From assembly GCA_902764825.1 (NCBI GenBank), contig CACWXL010000001.1, positions 452,843 to 516,842 on the forward strand: a stretch of DNA of 64,000 nucleotides, in the 5' to 3' direction. Positions 1-7,416 of this stretch are shown here, one piece after another (the stretch's first letter is position 1; the number at the start of each line of letters is the position of its first letter). The notes under the pieces are model-generated. The model was not told the DNA's origin, did no database searches, and saw only the letters and a program-made list of their open reading frames with translations. Source of the DNA: Oscillospiraceae bacterium (lineage in GTDB: Bacteria; Bacillota; Clostridia; Saccharofermentanales; Saccharofermentanaceae). The position numbers and the translations under genes were made by a program.

Positions 1-329
1 CAGACCTCACAATTGCTCCTGTGATCCTCATTCATCACGGACCTCGTGAAATCATTGCCTGTGCCAAGAGGGATTACCGCAAGGGGCGTGGAAGACTCTG
101 CCAGAGCATTTGCGACTTCATGGATAGTACCGTCACCGCCGCATGCGATAACGAGGAGATCGTCTTCTTCAGCAGCCTTGGATGCCACCTCTGCCGCATG
201 TCCCGCAAACTCAGTATAGACCACGCGGGTCTCACTCTCTTTGCCTGCGGAATAATCGAAATAAGCTGACTTAAACCTTGCAAGGGCTTTGGATTCAGCT
301 CTGCTGTTAACGATAAATAGCTTCTTCAT
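1..329 (-). CDS. Diacylglycerol kinase-family lipid kinase, N-terminal part (cut by window edge)
   Basis: The gene reads leftwards from an ATG at 329 and stays open to base 1, so only about 109 N-terminal residues are present. The visible part starts MKKLFIVNSRAES and holds the catalytic signature of the DagK/YegS/LCB5 kinase domain: a GGDGT nucleotide-binding loop near residue 68, followed by PLGTGNDF. Enzymes of this family phosphorylate diacylglycerol or related membrane lipids at the inner face of the membrane. It starts 12 bases after the acyl carrier protein gene and is probably cotranscribed with it and the MarR regulator, which suggests a small membrane-lipid cluster. The Shine-Dalgarno sequence is weak, so translation may be coupled. 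The exact substrate cannot be told from this fragment. Confidence 0.85.
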   Translation of the reverse strand, partial: MKKLFIVNSRAESKALARFKSAYFDYSAGKESETRVVYTEFAGHAAEVASKAAEEDDLLVIACGGDGTIHEVANALAESSTPLAVIPLGTGNDFTRSVMNEDHRSNCEV

Positions 330-341
330 CGGAAATGCCGT

Positions 342-605
342 TTATGCCTTTTTGGTAAGCTTCATGACGATATCGATCATGTCATCTACAGTCTTGACCT
401 GATCAAGAAGCTCATCGGGCAGACGGATGTTATATGTCTCTTCGACATCAATAACAAATTCATAGAGCTGAAGCGAATCGAAGGGCAGATCAGTATTGAA
501 AGCCAGATCGGACGTTATCTCTTCAGGAGATATCTCAAGAGTCTCTGCCATGATTCTAATTACGTCTTCTTTAACTTTCGTTCTAAGGTTATCAGAATCA
601 GCCAT
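342..605 (-). CDS. acpP: Acyl carrier protein
   Basis: An 87-residue acidic protein of typical ACP length. The DSLQ motif places the phosphopantetheine-bearing serine at residue 44, and the helices around it (LPFDSLQLYEF, then DELLDQVKTVDDMID) fit the four-helix fold. It carries acyl chains for fatty acid or phospholipid synthesis in the cytoplasm. A longer frame opens at 638, but GGAGAAG sits correctly before the ATG at 605, and this site overlaps the end of the MarR gene, so the start at 605 is preferred. The neighbours, a MarR/FabT-like regulator and a lipid kinase, support a role in membrane lipid synthesis. No other fab genes lie in the window, so a dedicated ACP for another acyl pathway cannot be excluded. 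Confidence 0.9.
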   Translation of the reverse strand: MADSDNLRTKVKEDVIRIMAETLEISPEEITSDLAFNTDLPFDSLQLYEFVIDVEETYNIRLPDELLDQVKTVDDMIDIVMKLTKKA

Positions 606-606
606 A

Positions 607-1122
607 TTACTTCTTCTCCTTATTGGTGTCTGTAGCAACCTGTCTTGCGGTCGCTCTTACATTCTCACTGCTGTCGTAACGCTTGAGCTGCTGCTCAACG
701 TATCTGTCAACTTCATCAACGAGATCTAACAGATGCTTTCTGTCTTTTTCGTCGTAACCTGCAAGGATATGCTTAGCCAAAACTCTGTGGAACTTGCTGT
801 TCATTCTGCATGCAAGCTTTCCGTTATGCGTAAGGCTGATCCTTACGATCCTCTTATCGCGCTTATCACGTTCCCTGTGGACATAACCCTTCTTGACGAG
901 CCTGTCTATGGCTACAGTCAGAGTACCCGTCGTAATGCCGAGATCTTCTGCGGTATTCGTCATCGTACGGGCTTCATAAGGTCCGATAGCGGTAAGGGTA
1001 TGCATTTCAGCGATAGACAGGTCCTTGAAATAACCTGCCTGAAGAGATTTCTCTTCGGTCAAGACAACGTTCTCAAAGATCCTGACCAAGGCCTCTGACA
1101 TGTGTTCTTCTTCGTTAGGCAC
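607..1122 (-). CDS. MarR-family transcriptional regulator, possibly FabT-like
   Basis: A 171-residue winged-helix regulator. The DNA-binding part is visible as NTAEDLGITTGTLTVAIDRL followed by the wing RERDKRDKRIVRISLT, the DKR pattern being typical of MarR proteins. The start is a GTG at 1122, nine bases after a GAGGAG site; an ATG at 1101 is less well placed. The stop codon overlaps the ribosome-binding site of the acyl carrier protein gene, so the two are translationally linked. In Firmicutes, MarR proteins next to acyl carrier protein genes are often FabT, which represses fatty acid synthesis when bound to acyl-ACP. By context this is a good guess, but the full fab cluster is not here. 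The C-terminal 40 residues are charged and probably flexible. Confidence 0.85.
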   Translation of the reverse strand: MPNEEEHMSEALVRIFENVVLTEEKSLQAGYFKDLSIAEMHTLTAIGPYEARTMTNTAEDLGITTGTLTVAIDRLVKKGYVHRERDKRDKRIVRISLTHNGKLACRMNSKFHRVLAKHILAGYDEKDRKHLLDLVDEVDRYVEQQLKRYDSSENVRATARQVATDTNKEKK

Positions 1123-1178
1123 GTCCGATATCTCCTCAGAAATTGATTTACAAATTTATTTTATCATAAAAATTCTTA

Positions 1179-2147
1179 TCAAGCGGGTTCTTTACGCGCT
1201 TTATTATCGCCGTTTACGAGTATTACGGTGAATACAAGAACGAAGAGTGACAAGCCTCCTAAAATAAGAGTTCCGCCTTGGGGAAGATCGAGTTCACCGA
1301 TAAGCTGGTCACCATATGTACCCATCAGGTTGAAGAGAATATGGGCTGCGACAGTGATCTTTAATGAGCGGTACTTATATCTCAGGAATCCGAGGAAAAA
1401 GCCCAGGACTGAAGCATAGATTCCCTGTACGAGATTCATGTGCATGATACCGAAAAGAATGCCTGAGATAAGGATGATGAAAAACGGCTTGATGTTGGAC
1501 TTTTCGAGGAAACCGAAGCATACGCCTCTTAAACAAAGCTCCTCAAGGACAGGTCCGAGCAATATTCCGTAAAGAATAGTGATCAGCGGATTGTCCATCA
1601 GGCCGGATGCTTTCATGAGCTCCACATAGTTGTTCATCGTATCAGGGAATACCCAGAATGCTATTACAAAAGCAGCATTTATAAGGAACTGCAGGCCGAT
1701 AACGACACCGATAACGGCAAGTATCGATTTAACGCCGAAGACTTCCTTGATCCTGACCTTGGGATTCTTTTTGACAAATCCCAGATAATACCAGAGCCCG
1801 AATACGATAAGGCCGATCACCGCATAGAGAAGATAAGCATAGACAGCATATCTCGTGTTAAATATCTCAAGGAGTTCCTCGCCGACTGCAAAGGGATCAC
1901 CCGAAGCTGTACCTGAATTCAGATCAAAGATCGCCTTGATCAAAAACGGAATCTGCGTTACCGACTGGATACCGATAAGCGCTGCAACAGGAACTATCGA
2001 AAGGAAGATAAAACCAACCCTTACCCTCTTCTTCGGCGTTGCGGCTGCAGGCTGTGCTTCCTGCGCCTGCTGTACAGTCTCTGCCGGCTGAACCTGCTGT
2101 GCTGTCTGTACCGGCTGCACCTGCTGATCAACATTGTTCTCTGACAT
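1179..2147 (-). CDS. CPBP-family intramembrane metalloprotease
   Basis: A 322-residue polytopic membrane protein of the CPBP (Abi/CAAX protease) family. The three family motifs are present: EELCLR at residues 202-207, a histidine in FGIMHMN at 236, and H269 with N273 in AAHILFNL. Together they bind the catalytic metal within the membrane. The first 42 residues are rich in Gln, Pro and Ala and end in a basic patch, so they are probably a flexible cytoplasmic tail; about eight hydrophobic segments follow. The ATG at 2147 has a GGGAGGAAG site in front. The gene follows mutS2 by 16 bases. Family members process prenylated proteins, bacteriocin precursors or signalling factors; nothing here names a substrate. 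Confidence 0.85.
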   Translation of the reverse strand: MSENNVDQQVQPVQTAQQVQPAETVQQAQEAQPAAATPKKRVRVGFIFLSIVPVAALIGIQSVTQIPFLIKAIFDLNSGTASGDPFAVGEELLEIFNTRYAVYAYLLYAVIGLIVFGLWYYLGFVKKNPKVRIKEVFGVKSILAVIGVVIGLQFLINAAFVIAFWVFPDTMNNYVELMKASGLMDNPLITILYGILLGPVLEELCLRGVCFGFLEKSNIKPFFIILISGILFGIMHMNLVQGIYASVLGFFLGFLRYKYRSLKITVAAHILFNLMGTYGDQLIGELDLPQGGTLILGGLSLFVLVFTVILVNGDNKARKEPA

Positions 2148-2163
2148 GTTTCTTCCTCCCTTA

Positions 2164-4656
2164 TTATCTGAACTTGATTATTGTAACACCTGCGTCTCCC
2201 TCGCCCTGTTCGCCGGCGCGGAAAGACTCCACCCTGTCATCTTTTATCAGCATATCCTGCACGCAGGATCTTAATGCTCCTGTACCTTTGCCGTGTACAA
2301 TCCTCGCTTCCCTGATACCCGCAAGAACGCAGTCTTCAAGATATTTAGCGAGCCTGGACTCTGCTTCGGCTGTCGTCATACCGATCAGCATGAGTTCAGA
2401 TCTTGTCGTGGATGCCGCATTGAACCTTACCTTGCCCATGTCATCACCGGAAGACATGGTCTTGATGACCTTGCCCTTCTGCGAGCCCTTGTTCTTACCC
2501 CTTAAGAATTCATCTCTCTGGGCCTTTGTGGGCATCATGAGCTGGCTCTTCTTAACGGCGATCTTCATGCTTCCGCAAAGGATATTTACGGTTCCGCTCT
2601 TAGAAAGGCTCGATTCAGCAACACCTGTCTGCCCCAGGGACGGGACATAGTAGCATTCGCCTTCGATGACTTCCTTTACGGGCTCGCCGCTTAACGCGAC
2701 CGTATCAACGGCTTCATCGTCTTCTACTTCAAGATCCTGAACTCCTGCACGGAGCTTTCTTCTGATCTTATCGAGCTCTTTCTCGCGCTCGGCCCTGTCC
2801 ATATCCTTGGATCTCTTCCTTAAGTCGCGGAGCTCTTCGCTTATCTCTCTTTCCTGCTCCTGCAAGAGCCTCTTCTGTTCGGCTCTCATGTCATTTAAGA
2901 TCTTGGTCTTGGACTGCTTGAGCTTCGCATTCTCCTCTTCAAGGCGTGCCTTCTGAGCCTTAAGTTCGGCATTGAGCGCATCATTCTCCTTTGCAAGGTC
3001 TTCTGCTCTCTTGGCATCTTCCTCAGCCTTTGAGAGAAGCTCTTCATATCTGAGTTCGTCCGTGGACATCCTCGTCCTGGCATTTTCGAGTATATGCTTG
3101 GCAAGGCCTAACTTTCTCGAAATAACGAATGCATTGGAAGAACCCGGCCTGCCCGTTATGAGCTTATATGTCGGTGCAAGTGTCTCCGTATCGAACTCGC
3201 AGGATGCGTTCATTACGCCTTCCGTGGTCTCCGCATAGCTCTTAAGTTCTCTGTAGTGCGTCGTTGACATTACAATGCAGTTCTTCTTGCGGAGTTCTTC
3301 GATTATCGATATGGCAAGCGCAGCGCCTTCCGTAGGATCCGTGCCTGAACCGAGCTCGTCCAAGAGCACCAGTGACTTTCCCCTGATGTTCTTTAAGATG
3401 AATACGATATTCGACATGTGCGACGAGAACGTCGATAAGCTCTCTTCAATGCTCTGTTCGTCACCGATATCAGCAAGCACCTTGTCGAAAACACAGACTT
3501 CTGACCCGTCGTCTGTCGGGATCGGGATTCCTGCCATCGTCATGAGAACAAGAAGTCCGCATGTCTTAAGCGATACCGTCTTACCGCCCGTATTAGGACC
3601 CGTGACGATAAGCGAATCGTAACTGTCTCCGACCTTGATATCGACGGGGACTACGCTTTCCTTAGGGATCAAAGGGTGTCTTGCGCCCTTAAGATCGATC
3701 CTGCCTTCGGTATTAAGCTTCGGGCAGAATGAATTATTCTCCACTCCGTATTCGGCCTTCGCGAAAATATAATCCAGGCGCGCTGCGATCTCCATGTTGT
3801 TCTCGAACAAAGGACTGATCGATACTACTTCATTGGTAAAGCTCTTTAAGATCCTCTGGATCTCTGCCTGCTCTGCAAAGGTAAGCTCTGCGATCTTGTT
3901 ATTGGCTTCAACGACGCTCATAGGCTCGATGAAGAGCGTCTGGCCGGAAGATGAAGCACCGTGCACGATGCCTTCGATCCTGCCGTTGAAATCTGCCTTA
4001 ACAGGGATACAGTATCTTCCTTCACGGAGCGTTACGATACCCTCCTGGAGCATGTCTGCGTGATTTTGGATAACGCGGTCGAGCAAAGACCTGATTCCGC
4101 TTGCGATGTTCTTCCGCTCTCTTCTAATCGAAGACAGTTCCCTGCTCGCCTTATCCGAGACTTCGTCCTGGCCTAAGATCGATGTCTCGATCTTCTCCAA
4201 GAGCTTATCCGATGTCTCGAGCTTATCCGCATAAGCACAGACATCAGGCTCAGTCTCATCCACCAAAGGAGATCCTGCAGATCTCGCCTTTGCTATGGCT
4301 CTTCTGATCTCGTCAGAAGCCTTCAGGAATGAAGCAGCCTCCAACAGCTGGCCGCACGTCAAGGTGCCGCCTGCCTTCGCATAAGTCAGGGCTTCCCTTA
4401 AGTCTCTCATGCCGCCTAAAGGAAGCATTCCGAATCTTAAGATATGGTCCATTGCCTGCCTTGAGCAGGACAGTTCCTTTGTCACGTGATCAATGTCGCA
4501 TACAGGTGCCATGTCCCTGCAAAGCTCACGTCCGTAAGACGTCCTTGCTTTGGAAGTAACGCTGTCCCTGATCTTGGTAAATTCAAGCGTATTCAAGACG
4601 CGCCCGCGGATCTTCTTCCGCTCAAGGCTCTCTTCAAAGCTTAAGAATTCATACAT
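2164..4656 (-). CDS. mutS2: MutS2-family endonuclease / ribosome-rescue ATPase
   Basis: An 830-residue MutS2. It lacks the mismatch-recognition domain of MutS and shows the MutS core and clamp, a Walker A motif GPNTGGKT at residues 353-360, an LLDELGSGTDPTEG Walker B/signature region near 435, a long charged coiled coil around 540-650, and a C-terminal Smr domain from about 755 with the HGKGTG motif. Family members act on branched DNA, limit homologous recombination and, in Bacillus, split collided ribosomes. Length and domain order are normal. The gene lies 29 bases after pfkA in the same operon, a neighbour with no obvious functional link. Confidence 0.96.
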   Translation of the reverse strand: MYEFLSFEESLERKKIRGRVLNTLEFTKIRDSVTSKARTSYGRELCRDMAPVCDIDHVTKELSCSRQAMDHILRFGMLPLGGMRDLREALTYAKAGGTLTCGQLLEAASFLKASDEIRRAIAKARSAGSPLVDETEPDVCAYADKLETSDKLLEKIETSILGQDEVSDKASRELSSIRRERKNIASGIRSLLDRVIQNHADMLQEGIVTLREGRYCIPVKADFNGRIEGIVHGASSSGQTLFIEPMSVVEANNKIAELTFAEQAEIQRILKSFTNEVVSISPLFENNMEIAARLDYIFAKAEYGVENNSFCPKLNTEGRIDLKGARHPLIPKESVVPVDIKVGDSYDSLIVTGPNTGGKTVSLKTCGLLVLMTMAGIPIPTDDGSEVCVFDKVLADIGDEQSIEESLSTFSSHMSNIVFILKNIRGKSLVLLDELGSGTDPTEGAALAISIIEELRKKNCIVMSTTHYRELKSYAETTEGVMNASCEFDTETLAPTYKLITGRPGSSNAFVISRKLGLAKHILENARTRMSTDELRYEELLSKAEEDAKRAEDLAKENDALNAELKAQKARLEEENAKLKQSKTKILNDMRAEQKRLLQEQEREISEELRDLRKRSKDMDRAEREKELDKIRRKLRAGVQDLEVEDDEAVDTVALSGEPVKEVIEGECYYVPSLGQTGVAESSLSKSGTVNILCGSMKIAVKKSQLMMPTKAQRDEFLRGKNKGSQKGKVIKTMSSGDDMGKVRFNAASTTRSELMLIGMTTAEAESRLAKYLEDCVLAGIREARIVHGKGTGALRSCVQDMLIKDDRVESFRAGEQGEGDAGVTIIKFR

Positions 4657-4685
4657 AGTCGGCTATCCCCTACTGACCTGTAAGA

Positions 4686-5741
4686 TCAACCAAGCCTCTT
4701 GATATTCTCGATGATGTCGGGAGTAATGGTCTTTGTCATAGCAAGACCTTCCTCGATATCGACATCGGAGATCTCTCCGTGCTGCTGGACTACAAGTCTG
4801 TTAAATCTCTTCTCAACGAGGCAGTCGATGGCCTTGATGCCCATAAGGCTTGCCATTGTCCTGTCTCTTAATGTCGGCGAACCGCCTCTCTGGAGGTGTC
4901 CAAGGATCGTAGGACGTGCCTCGATGCCTGTAGCCTCTTCGATCTGCTTGGCGATCTCTTCAGCGTGGCCGACGCCTTCTGCAACGATAACGATATAGTG
5001 CTTCTTGCCGGTATTTCTGCCGTCAAGGATAACTCTCAATACGTCCTTATTGAAGTCATAAGGAACTTCAGGAATGAGGATGCTCTCAGCACCCGTAGCG
5101 ATACCTACGTTAAGTGCGATCCAGCCTGCATGTCTGCCCATTACTTCGATAACGCTGCAGCGCTCATGTGATGAAGCCGTATCTCTTAACTTGTCGATGC
5201 ACTGCATTGCAGTATTCATCGCAGTATCGTAACCGATCGTATATTCTGTGGAAGCGATGTCGTTGTCGATCGTACCGGGCATGCCTACAACAGGGATTCC
5301 GATCCTTGCGAGAGCTCTTGCGCCCTTATAGGAACCGTCACCTCCGATTACGATCAAGGCATCAAGATCGTAAGCTTCCATCATCTTGGCGCCCTTGAGA
5401 ACGCCCTGATCAGTCATGAAAGACTGTGATCTTGCGGTCATGAGGAATGTGCCGCCGCGCTGGAGTGTCTCTGATACGCTCCTGCCGTCGAGCTGCTTGA
5501 TCTCGCCCTTCCAGAGTCCGTGGTAGCCTCTGGTTACGCCATACATCTCAAATCCTGCATTTATACCGGCTCTTACAACGGCTCTTATTGCCGCATTCAT
5601 TCCCGGAGCATCACCGCCGCTCGTAAGCACGCCAACGCGCTTTACCGGCTCAACGGTGCTCTTGTCTACTTCGTCATAATTTAAAGCCTTAAGGCTGTTG
5701 ATCTCGGGAAGGTTACTCTCGTCATAAAGAAGTCTGCCCAT
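4686..5741 (-). CDS. pfkA: ATP-dependent 6-phosphofructokinase with N-terminal extension
   Basis: Phosphorylates fructose 6-phosphate in glycolysis. The ATP-binding GGDAPG lies at residues 43-47, GGDGS at 133-137 and the catalytic PGTIDND at 155-161; glycine after GGD in the second motif is typical of ATP-using rather than pyrophosphate-using enzymes. Family members usually begin just before the first GGDAPG motif, but here about 33 extra residues (MGRLLYDESNLPEINS...) precede it. The extension is probably real because GGAGG stands seven bases before the ATG at 5741 and no better site lies inside. This gene heads the operon leading into mutS2; a TATAAT box lies about 40 bases upstream. Confidence 0.95.
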   Translation of the reverse strand: MGRLLYDESNLPEINSLKALNYDEVDKSTVEPVKRVGVLTSGGDAPGMNAAIRAVVRAGINAGFEMYGVTRGYHGLWKGEIKQLDGRSVSETLQRGGTFLMTARSQSFMTDQGVLKGAKMMEAYDLDALIVIGGDGSYKGARALARIGIPVVGMPGTIDNDIASTEYTIGYDTAMNTAMQCIDKLRDTASSHERCSVIEVMGRHAGWIALNVGIATGAESILIPEVPYDFNKDVLRVILDGRNTGKKHYIVIVAEGVGHAEEIAKQIEEATGIEARPTILGHLQRGGSPTLRDRTMASLMGIKAIDCLVEKRFNRLVVQQHGEISDVDIEEGLAMTKTITPDIIENIKRLG

Positions 5742-5779
5742 ACAAATGCCTCCGAAACATCAAAAGATTTTCAGAGATT

Positions 5780-5808
5780 ATTATACACTAAATAAGAAAA
5801 AGGACTAA
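5780..5808 (-). promoter_or_regulatory. Candidate pfkA promoter
   Basis: On the minus strand TATAAT (5780-5785) lies 17 bases after TTAGTC (5803-5808), ending about 40 bases before the pfkA start. The -10 is consensus and the -35 is poor, so this is a moderate call. Confidence 0.4.
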
Positions 5809-5846
5809 ACCGTTATGATACCAATTTCCTTCAGTAAACGAGAGGA

Positions 5847-6932
5847 CTATTTTTCAGTGTCTGAATTCTTGTGTTGCAAATAATATATATCTTTCTGTTT
5901 CTCAATCTCTGCACGCAATTCATCTTCGCTTGGCAAATAGAGCTTATATTTCGTGGCAAACAATTGCTCACTTCCATGCATTACCGAATAGCGCGCTATA
6001 TCTTCATCAGTTTCAGAACACAATATGATTCCGAGAGTAGGATTATCTCCTTCTGATCTTTCCAATTCATCATACATGCGGATATACATATCCATCTGGC
6101 CAACATCTTGGTGAGTTACTTTACCATTCTTCAAATCAATTAGCACAAAACATTTTAAAATATAATTATAGAAGACAAGATCTATGTAATACTCTCGTTT
6201 ATCAGTGCTAATTCGCTGCTGACGTGCAACAAAGGCATATCCCTTTCCTAATTCCATAATAAACTTCTGCAAATTAGACAATATAGCTGTTTCTAGTTTT
6301 GTTTCAGTTAAGTCTGTATTAGAAGCCAAGCCCAGAAATTCTGCAATAAAAGGATTTTTCAAGTAATCATATTTTTCATTTTGATATTTAGCCGTACGAC
6401 TCTTCATTTCGTGTTCAACAATCCTCTTATTCTGTGATGAAAGCAATCTATAATAATATTGTGTCTCCACATTTCTTTGTAAAGTACGAACCGACCAATT
6501 CTGCTGTTTCGATTCTTGCTCATACCAAACACGAGCCTTGCTATCACCGACGCTCAAAAGGACTCTGTAATGTGACCACGAAAGCAAGTCTTGAGATTGT
6601 TGACACGCTGTGTCAACAATCTCGGGAAAGTAATTATAGAATTTCAGATATCTATAGAGATTCGTCTTATCAAAACCTCTGCCATACTGTTTTGATAAGA
6701 CTTTTGAAAGATATTTAATGATCTCCAGTCCATATTCCGCTCTTCTTTCTCCCTTCAATTCTTCTTCAGCTATTCGTTTTCCTATTAGCCAATTTCTTCT
6801 TACAAGAATAACATTTACGGATTGATAAGCGGTCGCGATACTTTCATCAATAATAGAGCACATATCTTTAAGGATATCCCCACTATTAATGTAACCGATT
6901 TCATTATTAGTCTTTTGCATATCAATAAACAC
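5847..6932 (-). CDS. DUF1016 (YhcG-like) PD-(D/E)XK nuclease-domain protein
   Basis: A 361-residue two-domain protein. The N-terminal DUF1016 region (about 25-165) is a helical domain with the signature LSWSHYRVLL at 117-126 and NWSVRTLQRN. The C-terminal part is a PD-(D/E)XK nuclease fold with the likely metal ligands D251 in YYIDLVFYN and the D-L-K triad at 266-268 in VLIDLKNGK. Family members occur beside restriction-modification and other defence genes and are predicted nucleases, but their function is not settled. The start is a GTG at 6932, five bases after the 126-residue gene, with no clear ribosome site, so translation is probably coupled; an ATG at 6920 is an alternative. Base composition is clearly AT-richer than the flanking housekeeping genes, which suggests transfer. 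The coding sequence contains a large perfect inverted repeat at 6593-6623. Confidence 0.9.
   Translation of the reverse strand: MFIDMQKTNNEIGYINSGDILKDMCSIIDESIATAYQSVNVILVRRNWLIGKRIAEEELKGERRAEYGLEIIKYLSKVLSKQYGRGFDKTNLYRYLKFYNYFPEIVDTACQQSQDLLSWSHYRVLLSVGDSKARVWYEQESKQQNWSVRTLQRNVETQYYYRLLSSQNKRIVEHEMKSRTAKYQNEKYDYLKNPFIAEFLGLASNTDLTETKLETAILSNLQKFIMELGKGYAFVARQQRISTDKREYYIDLVFYNYILKCFVLIDLKNGKVTHQDVGQMDMYIRMYDELERSEGDNPTLGIILCSETDEDIARYSVMHGSEQLFATKYKLYLPSEDELRAEIEKQKDIYYLQHKNSDTEK
6593..6623. repeat. Perfect 14-bp inverted repeat inside the DUF1016 gene
   Basis: GAGATTGTTGACAC (6593-6606), a three-base centre GCT, then the exact complement GTGTCAACAATCTC (6610-6623). On the coding strand it encodes EIVDTACQQS just before the conserved LSWSHY motif. 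Because it is palindromic, the opposite strand reads almost the same peptide. It would form a very stable hairpin in mRNA or single-stranded DNA. Confidence 0.95.
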
Positions 6933-6937
6933 CGTGA

Positions 6938-7318
6938 TTATGGAACTCTAGATTTAAGGAAGCGTTCCTCGAGAATCGGCTTCGTCCTATACCACTCTTC
7001 AGTTCTAGCGTTGCCAACCTCATTCAGATCGAATTCACCTTCACTCTCAAATTCAGGATCGCCAATCAATTTATAACCACGCTTCTCGAAAAAGTTTACT
7101 TTCAAGAATTGGTACCAGATTTCCGGTTCAAAAAACTTTCCTGGAAAAGAAACCAAATTCAAATTCTTATCAAAAAACCAAGGATTGCTAAACACTTCGT
7201 CCTTACGGAAATCATCCGGACAGGAATACTCACTAAAGAACAGGTATTCCTTAATCATATCCGCTGTCGGTTCCGGTTCAATCTTCAATCTTCCTAACGC
7301 TACTGTCCAACATCCCAT
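6938..7318 (-). CDS. Unknown 126-residue protein, partner of the DUF1016 nuclease
   Basis: I do not recognise a named family. The protein starts MGCWTVALGRLKIEPEP and is rich in aromatic and acidic residues (SNPWFFDKNLNL, PEIWYQFLKVNFFEKRGY, GDPEFESEGEFDLNEVG). It has no membrane segment, signal peptide or obvious nucleotide-binding motif. A longer frame opens at 7399, but AAAGGAG stands seven bases before the ATG at 7318, and the extra residues would run through the promoter and operators, so 7318 is the start. Its stop is five bases before the DUF1016 start, making the two a tight pair, and transcription begins at an XRE-controlled divergent promoter. A helper, specificity or immunity role for the nuclease is possible but is inference only. 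Confidence 0.75.
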   Translation of the reverse strand: MGCWTVALGRLKIEPEPTADMIKEYLFFSEYSCPDDFRKDEVFSNPWFFDKNLNLVSFPGKFFEPEIWYQFLKVNFFEKRGYKLIGDPEFESEGEFDLNEVGNARTEEWYRTKPILEERFLKSRVP

Positions 7319-7338
7319 AACGGATCTCCTTTCAAAAA

Positions 7339-7353
7339 TATACCATTGGTATA
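7339..7353. promoter_or_regulatory. Operator 1 for the divergent XRE repressor (inferred)
   Basis: The 15-bp inverted repeat TATACCATTGGTATA consists of seven-base arms TATACCA / TGGTATA around one central T. It covers the expected start point of the minus-strand promoter (about 7351). An identical copy lies at 7367-7381, 28 bp away centre to centre. Confidence 0.8.
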
Positions 7354-7354
7354 T

Positions 7355-7383
7355 TTGATTATAATATATACCATTGGTATAAT
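7355..7383 (+). promoter_or_regulatory. Promoter of the XRE regulator gene
   Basis: TTGATT (7355-7360), a 17-base spacer, then TATAAT (7378-7383), followed by AAGGAG and the ATG at 7417. The -35 overlaps the -10 of the opposing promoter and vice versa. Confidence 0.75.
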
Positions 7384-7386
7384 CAA
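7358..7386 (-). promoter_or_regulatory. Promoter of the 126-aa / DUF1016 pair
   Basis: On the minus strand TTGATT (7381-7386), a 17-base spacer, then TATAAT (7358-7363). Both hexamers overlap those of the plus-strand promoter, so the two polymerase sites exclude each other. Confidence 0.75.
7367..7381. promoter_or_regulatory. Operator 2 for the divergent XRE repressor (inferred)
   Basis: Exact second copy of TATACCATTGGTATA. It lies between the -35 and -10 hexamers of both divergent promoters, so a bound repressor would shut off both genes, including its own. Confidence 0.8.
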
Positions 7387-7416
7387 TATATTTAAACATA
7401 ATTTAAGGAGAATCTG

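Noticed and set aside
2039..2650. Plus-strand frame of 203 codons
   Set aside because: Antisense to mutS2 and the CPBP gene, both well supported by motifs.
7319..7399. N-terminal extension of the 126-residue protein
   Set aside because: The extra codons cross the operators and both promoters, and a good ribosome-binding site precedes the ATG at 7318.
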